From Epinephelus fuscoguttatus (Eukaryota > Chordata > Actinopteri > Perciformes > Serranidae), in contig NC_064770.1 of assembly GCF_011397635.1 (NCBI RefSeq), positions 34,558,598 through 34,622,597 on the forward strand: a stretch of 64,000 nucleotides of DNA. The letters run 5' to 3'. Every line of letters starts with the position of its first letter. Position 1 is the stretch's first letter. The notes beneath the pieces were generated by a model. That model made no database searches. It was not told where the DNA came from and worked only from the letters and a program-made list of their open reading frames with translations. Both the position numbers and the translations under genes were made by a program. Positions 35,021 to 47,302 of the stretch are shown one piece after another.

Positions 35021-35477
35021 CTTTTATTGGATGTAATGCCTCGAAATTGTTGTTCCCATTAGAAAAAAATTGGGACAGTAGGGTCCAGGTTGAAAAACAC
35101 CAAAATTACCCTTCATTGGATGTTTAAGAAGATTAAAGTTTGACTGATGGTGTCTATTTTTGCCCACAGTGACCTGACGCTTCAACATCATTGCTTTGAG
35201 CAGCTTAAATATTTGTCGAAGCTGCAGTGCCAAACATTGTCCCACATTTTGACCTCATGCCGATTCCTAACATTAAATAGTGTCACAGACCAAAAAGAAC
35301 CCTCAAATCTATTTTTGTGATTCATGTTTTTGTAAAATGTATAAATATTTCATAAAGTCACAAGAGACTTTGCCGTCACACAAACTTGTTTCTTCTCTCA
35401 TCCAAAGGGAAAAATGCAAAGCATTCAGTTTCATCAGTGTTATGGTGTCATGCATCATCTGGTCTTTGTACAAGAGA

Positions 35478-35483
35478 AATAAA
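35478..35483 (+). terminator. Candidate poly(A) signal
   Basis: AATAAA is followed by GTTGTGGGG and, about 25 nt further, a T-rich tract. It could end a long plus-strand transcript such as an extended chst12 3' UTR, but 7.5 kb is a long distance and no transcript evidence exists. Confidence 0.25.
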
Positions 35484-35889
35484 GGTTGTGGGGCATGATG
35501 GAAAATGTTTTTGCCTCTCTTTGTAAATTATGCATTCTGTATCAGTATTATATGACGTAATGACACTATATGATTAATGTTAGATATATTTGCACAAAGA
35601 TAGCCCTCTAGTAATATATGTTATTGTCTCAACACCATGAAGCAGAACAATCCCTTTGTGTCGAGAAAGTCTTGTGTAAATGGGGGAAGGGAAATGCCTC
35701 TTATCAGGACAACAGGAAAGACAAATGGTCACAGTGCAGCCCACTAAAATGTTAACAGGAAATGTGGACAATTTAAGTAGGATCAATGAACCCTCTGGAT
35801 GTTTAGGCCTGGTAAGTAAACATTCCAACCTACTACATAAATTCATAACAGTATACAGATAAATATAAAAATGAGGTCAGAGCCATCAA

Positions 35890-36130
35890 CCAGTCATTAG
35901 ATACCCTGCTGGTACAATACGCTGGCCAAAGGAGAAGATATCAAGACAAGGAAGCTTTTCACAATGCATGGAGGGTTTCATGCCAAGTCCAACGCCCTGA
36001 GGCTGTACACTAAGTGTAGCGAGGGGGGCTGAGGATTGGTGAGCATCAGAGCCACTGTCCAGGATGAAACAACCAAGATCTAGGAACACATCAGAAAGAT
36101 GGCCCCCAGAAGAAGACCAAATGACTGATA
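35890..36130 (+). mobile_element. Non-LTR retrotransposon fragment (post-RT region)
   Basis: The plus frame from 35963 reads TMHGGFHAKSNALRLYTKCS, stop, GLVSIRATVQDETTKI, stop, EHIRKMAP. I recognise this as the conserved block after the reverse transcriptase of a fish LINE family, probably of the R4/Dong-like group. Two in-frame stops show decay. Confidence 0.55.
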
Positions 36131-36543
36131 GTGTCCAAGAAATCAAAAGAAACGCTAAGAATAAAACAGAATTTTTGAGAGGGGAACCAGCTCATTACTG
36201 AGCAGCTCACAACAGCATCCTCAAGAGGTCACTGTGTTCACTTCTATCTCAATCTTCATGACAAGACCTTTTTGGGTCAGTGCAGACAGACCAAGCTGTG
36301 AGAGCGGCAAAATCTGCTCCCTGGTGGATGAGTTTTATTTTTACCCCTGCACCAACAGGGCGCCTGGATGACTTTATTGACTGTACCTTTAATTCAGGGT
36401 GAACTGTTCAAAATGTACATCAATCAGAGATGACATTGTACCTTTGTAGCTAATAAGAACAAATCAAAGCTGAGTTGCCTGTCTATCAGGCTTAGAAACA
36501 GCCATCATCATATCAGTGGCTCATAGGGTTATGTATGATGGTG

Positions 36544-37440
36544 TTAAAGTGACAGTTCACCCCCAAATCACAACTACATGTTTTTCCTCTTACCTGTAGT
36601 GCTGTTTATCAGTCTAGATAGTTGCGATGTGAGTTGCAGAGTGTCTGAGATATCGGCCGTAGAGATGTCTGCCTTCTCTCCAGTATAATGGAACTAGATG
36701 GCTGTTCACATGTATGCAGTGGAGGATGTGATCACATGACAAATGCGCCAACAGGACTAAAGATAGAAGCAGTATACAGAGCAAATGTCTGCACAAAGAT
36801 GTAGGTTGCGGTGGTGGATGGGTCAAACAAACACACAGCTTTCCCCCATGAGACGAAAGTTTGTGTCCCGTATGAAACCGAGCAAACCTTTAGGGCTTGA
36901 TTCTTTTGTTAAACCTAACCTAACCTAACCTAACCTAGGAGTGCTGATTTGTCAGATATTGTAAACAATTGTATGAGGATACATTGAACTAGATGGCACT
37001 CGGGTTGTGGTGCTCAAAAAAAATACATTTGAAAAATTCAACAGCAATGTCTCTTTCCAAAAATCATGACCCGGTTACTCAAGATAAACCACAGATCTTG
37101 TTGTGAGCAGTTTCATGTAGGTGCTATTGTCTTTCTACTAAACTACACCCACTACTGTTTCATCACGCAGAAGGAAGCATGCATCTACTCATGGACGAGA
37201 GGCTCGTGCTCATGACAGCACGAGAGGTAAATATTAATGGTGTCCTCATTGGCTGAGCTAGTTCAGTGGTGTTAGGTGAGCTAGCTGTGGAAGCACACTT
37301 AATTTTTATGCTGTGATACAGTTGGCGGTTCGGTTTGGTAGAAGAAAAATAGACACCAAAACAGTCCAGATTGATAAATAGCACTACAGGTAAAAGAAAA
37401 AATATGTAATCTTGATTTTGGGGGTGAACTGTCCCTTTAA
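36544..37440. mobile_element. Full-length palindromic MITE of the 'GGACAGTTCACC' family with an internal insertion
   Basis: The ends TTAAAGTGACAGTTCACCCC and GGGGGTGAACTGTCCCTTTAA are inverted. Shared landmarks are GAGATGTCTGCCTTCTCTCC, AAATCATGACCCGGTTACTC and AGCACTACAGGTAAAAG. It is the only complete copy in the window and serves as reference for the fragments at 4907, 7070, 11590, 23475 and 25008. Confidence 0.75.
36703..36985. mobile_element. 283-bp insertion with 12-bp target duplication and (CCTAA)n tract
   Basis: GAACTAGATGGC flanks the insert at 36691-36702 and 36986-36997. The insert ends in several CCTAA units (about 36915-36937) and shares GGTGGATGGGTCAAACAAAC with the repeat at 6719-7052. 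A 12-bp duplication suggests retroposition, but no SINE promoter boxes were recognised. Confidence 0.5.
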
Positions 37441-38289
37441 CAGTGATGTAAGCCTTCAAATAAGAGAAACACTGTCGTCTGTTTAGCTCCTTTTATTCAG
37501 AATTTTTTCCCAAAGACTGATTCTGTTGGGCTGACGTTTAAAATCATGAGTGTACACTTCCCTCCAGTGGTCATGGTGAGGAACTGTATTTAATCTGTGA
37601 CAATGTCAACATAATCATTATTAGTAAAATCATGTACAAACATAGTACATTAGTGTGATTACTACAAGAGTATTACAACATTGTATGATACCATATTTAT
37701 ACTTATGGTCAATACCTGCAAATTAATTCTAAGTAACTAAGCGGATGCAATTAGAAACCAACAGAAATTAACATTAAATCGTAACTGTTCTCTTGTGGTG
37801 ACAGTTGGAAAATGGAACTCCATCTATCTGTATTAAATGCAGGTAGTTGTTTCACAGTATGACAATAGCATATTACTGCTTTATGTTGCAGCTGGGTACA
37901 ATGCACCGTCGTTATATCTTCATTGACTTTATTTTTACATGACACTAAACATAAAGGGAGGATAATCAGCACCTTCAGGCAAACCTTCAAGTACACTTTA
38001 AAAGCAAAACACAATTCAGTCAATAAAAATATCAAAGTTAATCCATTACATAAAATCTTACGGGGAGAGAACATTTTGCCTCCTGCAGTTTCACAAACTC
38101 AAATCTGTACACAACAAAGTTAGCACCATGTTTTAGCACCACATATTGGATTCCATAAGCTATTGCTTCATCTCTTCGATACAGAGAGAGATTACTAAAT
38201 GTCAGAAATCTTTTGATGTTCATTGTCTGTCACTGAAAGTAAACAGATTATAAAATATGCAGGGTTTTAAAATTATTGCTCTGAGGGAT

Positions 38290-38589
38290 TAAAGGTCCAG
38301 TGTGTATGGTTTATGGAGATATATTGGCAGAAATGGTACTTAATATTAATAACTATGTTTTTAATAGTTTATAATCACCTGAAAATTAGAATCGTTGTGT
38401 TTTCGTTACCTTAGAATGAGCCGTTTATATCTACATACAAAGCATGTCTTCTTCCAGGGAGTCTGTCATGTTGTTTCTACAGTAGCCCAGAAGGGACAAA
38501 TCAAACACTGGCTCTATAGAGGGTTTCATTTGGTTGCAATCTGCAACCTCACCACTAGATGCCACAAAATCCTACACACTAGACCTTCA
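38290..38589 (+). mobile_element. Complete MITE of the 'TAAAGGTCCAGTGTGTA' family
   Basis: The left TAAAGGTCCAGTGTGTATGG and right CCTACACACTAGACCTT are inverted ends about 300 bp apart. It contains TTTCTACAGTAGCCCAGAAG and CACCACTAGATGCCACAAAA. Confidence 0.7.
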
Positions 38590-39380
38590 AAGACTGATAC
38601 CACTCTCAGGCTAGTGAGCTAAATATTAAGTTGCAGCTAGCAGTCGTTTAGTTTAGCTTAGCATAAACACTGAAAACAGGGGAAACAGCTAGCCTGGCTC
38701 TGTCTGTAGGTAATAAAATCCCTCTAATTGCATCTGTAATCTTAACAAGTTATATCTTGTTTGTTTAATTTGTGCAAAACCAATGTTGTAAAATGTCAAG
38801 TTATCTCTGCTCCCAAACAAACAAGATAAAATTAATAATTAGTGAGCTTTAGAGCTGCTGGTAGGGCTAGTGGTTTTGCCCAGGGGTGCACAGTCAGAGG
38901 AGGCAAACCAGACAAATGTTTGGTGTTGCTCCCCAAAAAATTTGGAAAAGGGGACCCTGATGGCAACTCATAGTTGCACATTTTGCAGTGACAACTATAG
39001 ATCCCCTTACACCTCCTGTAAAAGCACAACACAGTGCACTGCAACTGCCCCCTTTGTAGCTACCGTCAACGGCTGGATCCCGTTAGCTAGGACAGTCAGC
39101 TAGCTATCTGTAACTGTCATACATACGTTAGGTGTAATCATCAGTGCAACCATCAAGGCCAAGTTGGGCTTCTTTGTCTGTGGCCTCCAGAGTCTAAGAT
39201 CACCACTGATTTTGCTATTTGCTGACTTTATGCTAAGCTAAGCTAAGCTAAGCTAACTGGCTGCTGGTTTCAGCTACAAATTCATCGCACAGGGATGAGA
39301 GTGGTATCAGTCTCCATATTCTTGGTGAGAAAACAAATTAGCATATTTCTCCCCAAAAATGTTGAACTATTCCTTTAATG
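38590..39380. repeat. Palindromic 'TTAGCTTAGCATAAA' repeat with (AGCTA)n centre of the right arm
   Basis: The left arm GATACCACTCTCAGGCTAG ... TTTAGCTTAGCATAAACACTG is mirrored by TTATGCTAAGCTAAGCTAAG ... GATGAGAGTGGTATCAGTCTC. It ends with AAAATGTTGAACTATTCCTT. Partial copies occur at 3340, 48351 and 52640. Confidence 0.6.
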
Positions 39381-39682
39381 AAACCATGAAAAATGATTAA
39401 TATACGCAGCATTAAGACAATTAATCTGCTGTATTTACTTTCTTTCTACTAGGCTGATGAGCACCTTTGTTTCTACACATTTTCTCAGAGGTATTGCTCA
39501 TTCTCTAGCGACCATTTTGATTGTAGCACCACTGTGAAGCATGCTGAGCTCCTTTTTATATCTGGATATAAAAGGAAGAAGAGAACTATTTTACAGTAAT
39601 TTGCATTCTGCTGCTGCGTCAGTTCAATTTGTTTGCTTTCCATCCAACAGTCTCATTCTTGGCCTTGCCTCCCCTCTCTTAT

Positions 39683-40236
39683 TCAGTTTCCCTCTACGCT
39701 ACCTTTGATGAGGTAGCCGTTAAAAGTGATATAGACATCTACATCGTCGCTGTAGACTGCGTTCTCCCTCTCCCTCTTGTACAGGCGGATCCACACTTCG
39801 TCCTTCAGCTCCAGCTCCAGCATCACGCTCTGACTCTGCATGATGGAGCGGTCGCTGGGCTGGGCGTACACGATGGCCTGCTCTGTGTCGTTGTGCATGA
39901 TGTGCAGATATGTCTCCTTGAAGTTCCACGTGTGGATGTTGACGTTGAAGAAGTAGATCCCCGGGATGTGGCAGATGAATTTCCCGTTGAACATGTTGAA
40001 GTGGTCGTCGAGGTTGACGAAGACTGTGTCAAACACAAGCCCCTGGTAGGAGTCCAGGCTGTGGAGGGATTTGCGGCGGCCAACGGAGAAGGCGGAGTAC
40101 TGGACTTTGCAGGGGTCTCCTGGGGGACCTGCCTGGCCCTTGGCGCCCTTTGGGCCCGTGGGACCTCTGGAGCCTGGAGGGCCTTCTTGTCCAGGTTTAC
40201 CAGGCGTTCCTCTGTCGCCACGGTCTCCTTTGTCAC
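39683..40236 (-). CDS. c1qtnf6: c1qtnf6 coding exon 2 (collagen stalk and C1q domain)
   Basis: The acceptor is TTTTGTGCAG|GTGACAAAG. It completes the first collagen glycine and runs to the stop after KGSVEGN. The 206-residue frame on the opposite strand (39629-40249) is only a shadow of this exon. Confidence 0.93.
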
Positions 40237-40636
40237 CTGCACAAAATGATGTTACTGTGGGAGCTGCTTTGACAAACAAGAATCCTTCCTTTTCATGAGG
40301 TGAAGCCAAAGATTATGAAAGTCCTCAGTCGTCTAAAATATCTGTCAATCAGCGTTTGTGAACTTTTAAAGCAGCATAAGACAACTAAGATTTGGAATTT
40401 GCATTAACCAAGACAAAAAGTGGTTTTGGGCATGACATAGATGAAGTACCTTTGAGGATGGTCATGTTGATGTAGGTGCGGACCTCTGGCACATGGCTGA
40501 AACCTCCAGATGGAGGCTGGGCTCCACTGCCCTCTGGTGGCTCCAGGTCATCACAGCACTGCCTGCAGGGGACGGGAGGAGGAGGCACCAGGGCCACCAG
40601 GGAGGTGAGGGACAGAAGGACGAGGGCACCCAACAT
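39683..40636 (-). CDS. c1qtnf6: Complement C1q/TNF-related protein 6 (CTRP6), two coding exons
   Basis: This secreted, trimer-forming protein has a collagen stalk and a globular C1q head. Exons 40636-40450 and 40236-39683 join in phase 1 to 246 codons. Residues 1 to about 17 are a signal peptide ([17 protein letters not shown]). Cysteines CRQCC (24-28) probably form inter-chain bonds, and N57 is a sequon within [18 protein letters not shown]. Fourteen uninterrupted Gly-X-Y triplets run from 63 to 104, then C105 and the C1q domain with [31 protein letters not shown] and [11 protein letters not shown]. The N-terminal block and il2rb neighbour favour CTRP6. Parts of the head ([10 protein letters not shown]) resemble CTRP1, which is the main alternative. 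Confidence 0.9.
40450..40636 (-). CDS. c1qtnf6: c1qtnf6 coding exon 1
   Basis: It starts at ATG 40634-40636, 7 nt inside an acceptor (CTCACTGCAG|GCACAGCC), so the 5' UTR is itself interrupted by an intron. The donor is CTCAAAG|GTACTT. It encodes the signal peptide, cysteine cluster and INMTILK. Confidence 0.88.
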
Positions 40637-41006
40637 GGCTGTGCCTGCAGTGAGATCAGAGGAAACTATCAGATGACTGAAAGAGCGTCACACTTTGGGA
40701 CTCTGTGTCTTGGTGACGCACTGTGACTTCATGTGGGTCGGTGCTACAATGAACTGAGGTCCCACATTTAAAGCTCATGATGTCAGTGATGACATACTGA
40801 CGTTTGGCACCATCTTGGTTTTGTGTATTAGCATGCTAACATTCGCTAATTAGCACTAAAAGTATGGCTGAGGCTGATGTGAGGGACTGTCATTAAGTTT
40901 TTAAGCAATGTATGTAACAAGTAGCGCTGTATTTCATGGCTTAACACTTCACTCAGACAGAATTTTGGGCCACACATCAAATTTAGCAATATTAAATTCT
41001 TTTGAT

Positions 41007-41088
41007 CGCTGTGAGCAGGGTTTGAACCTGCGCGGGGAGACCCCATTGGATTTCAAGTCCAACGCCTTAACCACTCGGCCATCACAGC
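41007..41088 (-). tRNA. tRNA-Ser (anticodon TGA)
   Basis: On the minus strand the 82-nt gene starts GCTGTGATGGCCGAGTGG (A box), has anticodon loop ACTTGAAATC, a long class II variable arm (GGGGTCTCCCC region), T arm CAGGTTCAAACCCTG (B box) and a closing TCACAGC plus G discriminator. The acceptor stem pairs 7 of 7. It lies inside the c1qtnf6 5' UTR intron on the same strand. No clear T-run terminator is seen within about 100 nt downstream. Confidence 0.95.
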
Positions 41089-41199
41089 TCCAGGGGTGAT
41101 ACTCAGTCTGAGACCAACAACACACGCCCACCCCTGGCTTTGATACCAACATAGGCAATTTCAAATTGCCTCACTGAAATGAAGTGGCTACAATGGGGA

Positions 41200-43285
41200 C
41201 TAACATCATCACACAAGAATACAAGTGAGCTCACTGAATCCACAAGAGTCTAAATTGTCTGGACATACCCAGCTTATGCAATTCCAAGCCTATTTGGAGA
41301 ACCCAGAGTGCAGAAATTTTATATATATCTTATCTATTCTGAAAAATGGCAAAAGCACTTTTTCCCTCAAGAAAATTTAGCCTAACTTTGAAGTTTTGGA
41401 GCTGAAACTTTTGGACTTTATTTAGCTCCTTCTCGACAAGATAGTTTGGCTCCACTGGATGCCTTAGGTCGTCTAGTTTCATATGATACTTGTGTCTTCA
41501 CTCGCTGAGCTCGCTACAGCAGGTTTTACCAGAAATGATAAAATGCTTCTCTGCTCCTTTCCTTTTCTTGTTCTCTCTGAACTTGTTTTTTTTTCATCTG
41601 ATCTCGGCTGTTATTGTGAAAATGGTGATGAAAACTCAACCACACCATTTTTACAGCAGCTGTAGGGTGTGGTATCAGATGACAAGTTGAAATGTGTTTA
41701 ATGATGATAATGGTGCTACATGTAACTTGTGCTGTCAGTGATAAAAGTCAGGAAGTAAATTATTGTACTTGATCCCATGGGTCATCTGAGCCCCCCAAAG
41801 ATGGCCCACAAATGTCAACATCAACCCTAAAGCCTTTAAAATACATTTAGATCATTCAGAAAACAAGAAAAACTGGAGGGGAAAGCACTCTGTACGCGCA
41901 GACATCCACCAAGGTCAAATGCCCGGTCTTGCAACATTAACAAAAGTGAGAAATAATTTGTGTATCTAACCCATGATTTGAATCCGCTCCAAAATGTAAG
42001 TTCTTCCTTAGCCTGTGCTGCACCTTTGCACCAAGTTCCATAAAAATCAGGCCAGTAATCCTTCTGTAATCCTGCTGACAAACAAACAAGCTGATCCAAA
42101 AACACAACCTCTGTAGCAGAGATAATAAAAAATAGTCAGTTCACATGAGGACAAGGAAATCCCCAGAAGCAAAGACAATTCTGTTCAATTCATGAAACAT
42201 ATGTACCGCTGAAATATCAGTTGTTCAGCAGCTGCTAAGAAAATAAGATCATTATGTGTCCTGAATGTCATTCCCAGAGCGGTGGAAAAGAGAAAGCGGA
42301 ATCCTCAGCTCAGAGCCAAAGAAAGCATTCAGTCAGGAATCAGGAATGGTGACAGGGAAATAACAAATAAGGTGAAACATTCTTAGAATTACACAAACAC
42401 ATTTGTTTATGAGGTGACCGTGCATTCACTGTGGCATTTCACTGGTTACTAAAATAAAATCCTGCCCTCATACATCCAGAGAGCTGACTCTGGAGGTCAA
42501 ATGGTGCCTCAAACACTCAATGTACTTCTCCTCCAAATCCCCAAAGTAAAGAAAATGTCAAAATAATGGGAGCAGGCATGCATACAAGGACCATAAATCA
42601 CCTGAAATATTACCCCGCAGGCAGCCCATAATTTATCCCCAATTAGCTCTGGAAAGGTTGAGTCCTCACAGCAGCTTATTTTATCCAGACAAAGTCAGCA
42701 GAGTGGCTTTTTCGACACAGAGAGCCAAGCTGAGTAGTTTTCAATGGAAATGTGATGGCTGTCTGCCAGACTCTCAGTGATCAGCCAGTCTGTGTGTCCT
42801 GTAACTGGAACAGTGTGTGCTGCTGTGTTTATACAGGACAGCTGTATCCATACTGACTATTGTATCAGCAAACGACCACAAACACAGACATAAAGTTTAA
42901 CGTTAAAAAAAGAATATGATCAACAGACAAAACACAACTTGGACTGTTTCCTATGGAATTCTAAAACTGGACCAGATTGTATTTTGTGCTCTTTGCCCTA
43001 CTTTACTACATCGTAACTCTCTTTACAGTGACTTAACAGTTAATTAAGGACATATGTACTCAATAATACAATCCACATTTTATCTTTTTTGAAACTGTGT
43101 CAGAGAAATGTTAGTTATTTGGAGGATGTATAGATAGTGGTGGAGTTGTTTTGTTGGACTGCATTATATTAAGGTATTTTATCAACCTCTGCAGACAGGC
43201 TTGTATGGATGAATTACTGAACGGGCCTGCCAGGGCCTCTTTTTCACCTGACTGTTAGAAAAACATTTATTGTTGTTGAGTAAAT
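41200..43285. other. Intronic DNA of c1qtnf6, no recognised feature
   Basis: Only short frames are present and no transposon ends or domains were recognised. Confidence 0.45.
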
Positions 43286-43288
43286 CAA

Positions 43289-45094
43289 ATGACTACAAGG
43301 AGATGCAAGATGACTACAAAGAGATGCAAGATGACCAGAAAGAGACAGAAAATGACTACAAAGAGACACAAAATACAAACAAAGTGACAAAAGATGATGA
43401 CGAAGACATGGAAAACGACTAGAAACAGATGGAGGATGACGATAAAGAGACGAAAAATGCAGACAAAGAGATTCAAAGTGACTACAAGGAGATAGAAAAT
43501 GACTACAAAGAGATGCAAAATGCCAACAAATAGATCCAAGATGACTACAAAAAGATGCAAATGACTGCAAAGAGATGCAAGATGACTACATAGACAATCT
43601 AAACAAAGACACAAGGTGACTAAAAAGAGATGCAAAATCCAAATAAAGAGATGCAAAATGCAAACAAGGAGAAACAAAATGACTACGAAAAGACTAAGAT
43701 GACTGCAAATAGACTCGAGATGATTACAAAGAGATGCAAAATGCAAACAAAGAGACCCAAGGTGACTACAAAGAGACAGAAAATTAGTACAAGGACACAC
43801 AAGGTGACTACAAATAGATGCAAAATCCAAACAAAGAGAAACAAAATGCAAACAAAGAGACACAAAATGACTATGAAAAGACTAAAAATGACTACAGACT
43901 CAAGATGATTACAAAGAGATGCAAAATTAGTACAGAGACACACAAGGTGACTACAAAGAGCCGGAAAATGAAAAAAAGAGATGCAAAATGCAACCAAAGA
44001 GACACAAAATGACTAAGAAACCAAAGATGACTACAAAGAGACAGAAAATAAAAGCAAAGAGATGCAAAATGCAAATAAGGAGAAACAAAATGACTACAAA
44101 AAGACTAAGATGACTGCAAAGAGACTCAAGATGATTACAAAGAGATGCAAAATGACTACAAAGAGACACAAAATTAGTACAAAGACACACAGGGTGACTA
44201 CAAAGAGACAGTAAATAAAAGCAAAGAGATGCAAAATGCAAACAAAGAGACCCAAAATGACTACAAAAAGACTAAGATGACTACAACGAGACTCAAGATG
44301 ATTACAAAGAGATGCAAAATGCAAACAAAGAGACCCAAGGTGACTAAGAAACCCAAGATGACTACAAAGAGACAGAAAATAAAAGCAAAGAGATGCAAAA
44401 TCCAAATAAAGAGATGCAAAATGACCACAGAGAGATGCAAAGTGCAAACAAGGAGAAACAAAATGCAAACAAAGAGACTCAAAATGACGACGAAAAGACT
44501 AAGATGACTTCAAAGAGACTTAAGATGATTACAGAGATGCAAAATGCAAACAAAGAGACCCAAGGTGACTGCAAAGGGGCACAAAATGACTGCAAAGAGA
44601 TGCAAAGGTAGTACAAAGACACACAGGGTGACTACAAAGAGATGCAAAATGCAAACAAATAGACACAAAGTTAGTACACAGACACGCAAGGTGACTACAA
44701 AGAGATAGGACGCAAAATGCAACCAGAGAGAATCAAAATAACTACAAAGAGACGTGAGATGACTATCAAGGGACACAAAATGACTACAAAGAGACGTGAG
44801 ATGACTATAAAGGGACACAAAATGACTACAAAGAGACGTGAGATGACTATAAAGGGACACAAAATGACTACAAAGAGACGCAAATGACTGCAACAACATG
44901 CAAAACAACTACAAGGTGATGCAAAAAGACAACAATGAGATGCAAAATTACTACAAAGAGACACAAGGTGACGACAAAGAGATGGAAAATAGAAACAAAG
45001 ACATGCAAAATGCAACCAGAGAGATGCACGATAACCAAGAGATGCAAAATGACTACAAAGAGATGCAAAATTAACACGAAGAGACACAAATGCA
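43289..45094. repeat. Minisatellite array, 21-bp unit, about 86 copies
   Basis: The consensus is close to ATGACTACAAAGAGATGCAAA. The first ten units keep exactly 21 bp, and later blocks have a few indels. Because 21 is divisible by 3, each frame repeats a 7-residue unit: plus strand KMTTKRC or NDYKEMQ, minus strand hydrophobic LCSHFAS or LFVVILH. Long frames therefore arise on both strands without coding pressure. Variant units (gactaagatgactgcaaag, caaggtgactacaaag) recur in a higher-order pattern. The array lies in the c1qtnf6 5' UTR intron. Confidence 0.92.
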
Positions 45095-45099
45095 TCCGA

Positions 45100-47300
45100 A
45101 TTTTAGAAACATTGTGAAGAGCTGTTAGAGTCAAGAGAGGCAGTCATCTGTACACTGTATGTTTACCATATCACATTTGTCTGCACTGGGAGAGAGAGAG
45201 AGTGAGCATGTCTGTGTGTGTGTGTGTGTTTCCAACAGCAGTTTTGCAGCTGCACCGTACACATTCAATCAAAATATTATTGTTGGTCCGAATGGTGTTT
45301 TATCTGGTGTCAGTCATGTTGCAGTGAAGATCTGCTGCTTGAGTTAAGTTTCTGTTGGGATTTCCAGACTGAGGGTCACTCAGTGTGTTTTATATGGCTC
45401 ACTCACTTACCAGAGATATTACATAACTGGTTTTAGTGGAAAACCCCACTTGAACTGTAAACGTGTGCATGAAATATACAAAATGCTGAATTCTCATACA
45501 TTTAGAAAATACTTTCTGGAGGCAGCTGTGCATCTTGATGTCTTTGTGCTCTCGTTTTCTAATAGTAAATACACATTGTTTTGAAATTTTTTACATTAAT
45601 CTTAAAAGTTTAAGTTCCCAGTGGACACCAAACAGGATTTCAATGTTCAACTCATACAGCAACATGCAAGCAATATAGAGAATAGTACTGTGTCATATAA
45701 TGTTTTACTCTTACTCATACTGCAGTTACAGAAAATCACACCCTTTATAGACATTCACCCTTTCCCCAGTGAAAATATTTCTTTTTAAGAGGGACCTTGC
45801 ATCGATTGGGTTTTTGTCTGTTTAAAGAGCATTTTCAATGTTATGACGTGCACCTCCGGTCAGGTCGTGGTGAGGTAGACCTCCTGTCTATTTCTGTAAG
45901 CTGAAACCATTTTCCTCAGTGGCAACAAAGCTTTTATTTACTTTAATTTCACAGATAAGAAACAATAAATTGTGATGTCATTAAAGCCTCCATACAAATA
46001 GCATTTTAAAGGCGCTTGGACATGACCACGCTAACATCGGGGTACTTTTTGACTTCGGCGTTGCGTTGTGGGCTTCACTGACACAACGCCGAAAGTTCAA
46101 TTTTGTTGAACTTCAACCCTGTTTGACGCTGACCTTTCCATGTAGAGCCAATTATTTTACAGTAGAACGCAGGCAGGGGGTGGGGACGGAGACAGGGTGC
46201 AGAAAATATCTATATCTATATCTATCTATGTATATCTATTGTACTGGGTTTTTTTAAATATCTATTGTACTGTTTTTACACACCTGTTTGCACCTTTTAT
46301 TCACACCTTGTGATCTTATGTACTTTTCACTATCTATCTAAAATTTAAAGATTCAACTGCAATATGGAGATCAGCATTGGGTCAAGCCAACGGCAAGCGC
46401 TGTGGCGTTGGCAAATCAGCAATCATGTGCAACCTCCTTAACTCTTGTGTGTGATTTATCCTGGCTTCATATGAGCAGAGGAAATCACTGCTAGCTGCTA
46501 GGCTAATTTATACAATGTAAAATGCCATAGGCTTGTGCTAATAACGTTAGCATGTTGTATTTGTGGGGAAAATGTGTCCATTCAAAGACAAGTGTTTGTC
46601 TGTGAATGCTGTGAATTATAGTGAAGCTGATTTGTGTACTTGCGTTTAAAATTGTCTCTATTAAGCCATGTTTAATGTGTGTTTAATGTGTGTTTTGAAT
46701 TGACTAAACTTTACAGCACTTCACTGATACCTCCACCGCCGACTAGTGTTCTGGAGGTGTAACTGCAGAGTGACACAGACACACCACCGTGACCGCACAG
46801 GTGTGTAACCCGTATGCTGCTATACCAGTCATCTTAAAGCCAGAACCACAGTTACAGGTTTATATTACAGTGAGCACTTTGAGGTTTAAAAGGAGCTCAG
46901 AATTGGTTCAAAAGTGACAGTTTCTTTTTTCAGTATTGACTTTCAACTGAGAAATTTGGATGCGATTTTTTTTAGTAAGTCTCCAAAATGTCACTATTAC
47001 AAATCCTGTAGTGAAATCGTTTTTTAACGTCTTTTCAACAGAAACATGTTCGCGGCGTTTGTTGAAGACACAAACAGGGATATCAACTATGAAAACGTTA
47101 ACAACATAGTTAATATAGGCTACACTTTGCAGCTCGCCATGCATTGAGCTATAGAAGCGTGTTTCTATCTCGTGTCTCGTGCAGCCGGTGCCGGTCCGCT
47201 CGAGCGCACACCAAGTTGCACTAAGTTCATGGTAAAATAATCATCACAACTCTTCCGTTCACTCATGCATGCAACCGAGATGTGTATCTGAATGACTCTC
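45100..47300. other. Intronic DNA, no recognised gene
   Basis: A small TG run lies near 45210-45229, a (TATC)n-like patch at 46207-46240, and a short GC hairpin (CGGCGTTGCGTTGTG / CACAACGCCG) at 46056-46092. Nothing coding was recognised. Confidence 0.4.
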
Positions 47301-47302
47301 AC

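Noticed and set aside
36912..36940. Interstitial telomere
   Set aside because: The unit is CCTAA (five bases) and only a few copies long, not the vertebrate CCCTAA. It lies within a transposed insert.
39629..40249. 206-residue plus-strand open frame
   Set aside because: It is exactly antisense to c1qtnf6 exon 2, and the minus strand has clear collagen and C1q motifs with matching splice sites.
43285..45134. A dozen overlapping long frames on both strands, Lys-rich or hydrophobic
   Set aside because: They result from a 21-bp repeat unit without stops, with no start context, splice sites or domain. I treat them as repeat by-products.
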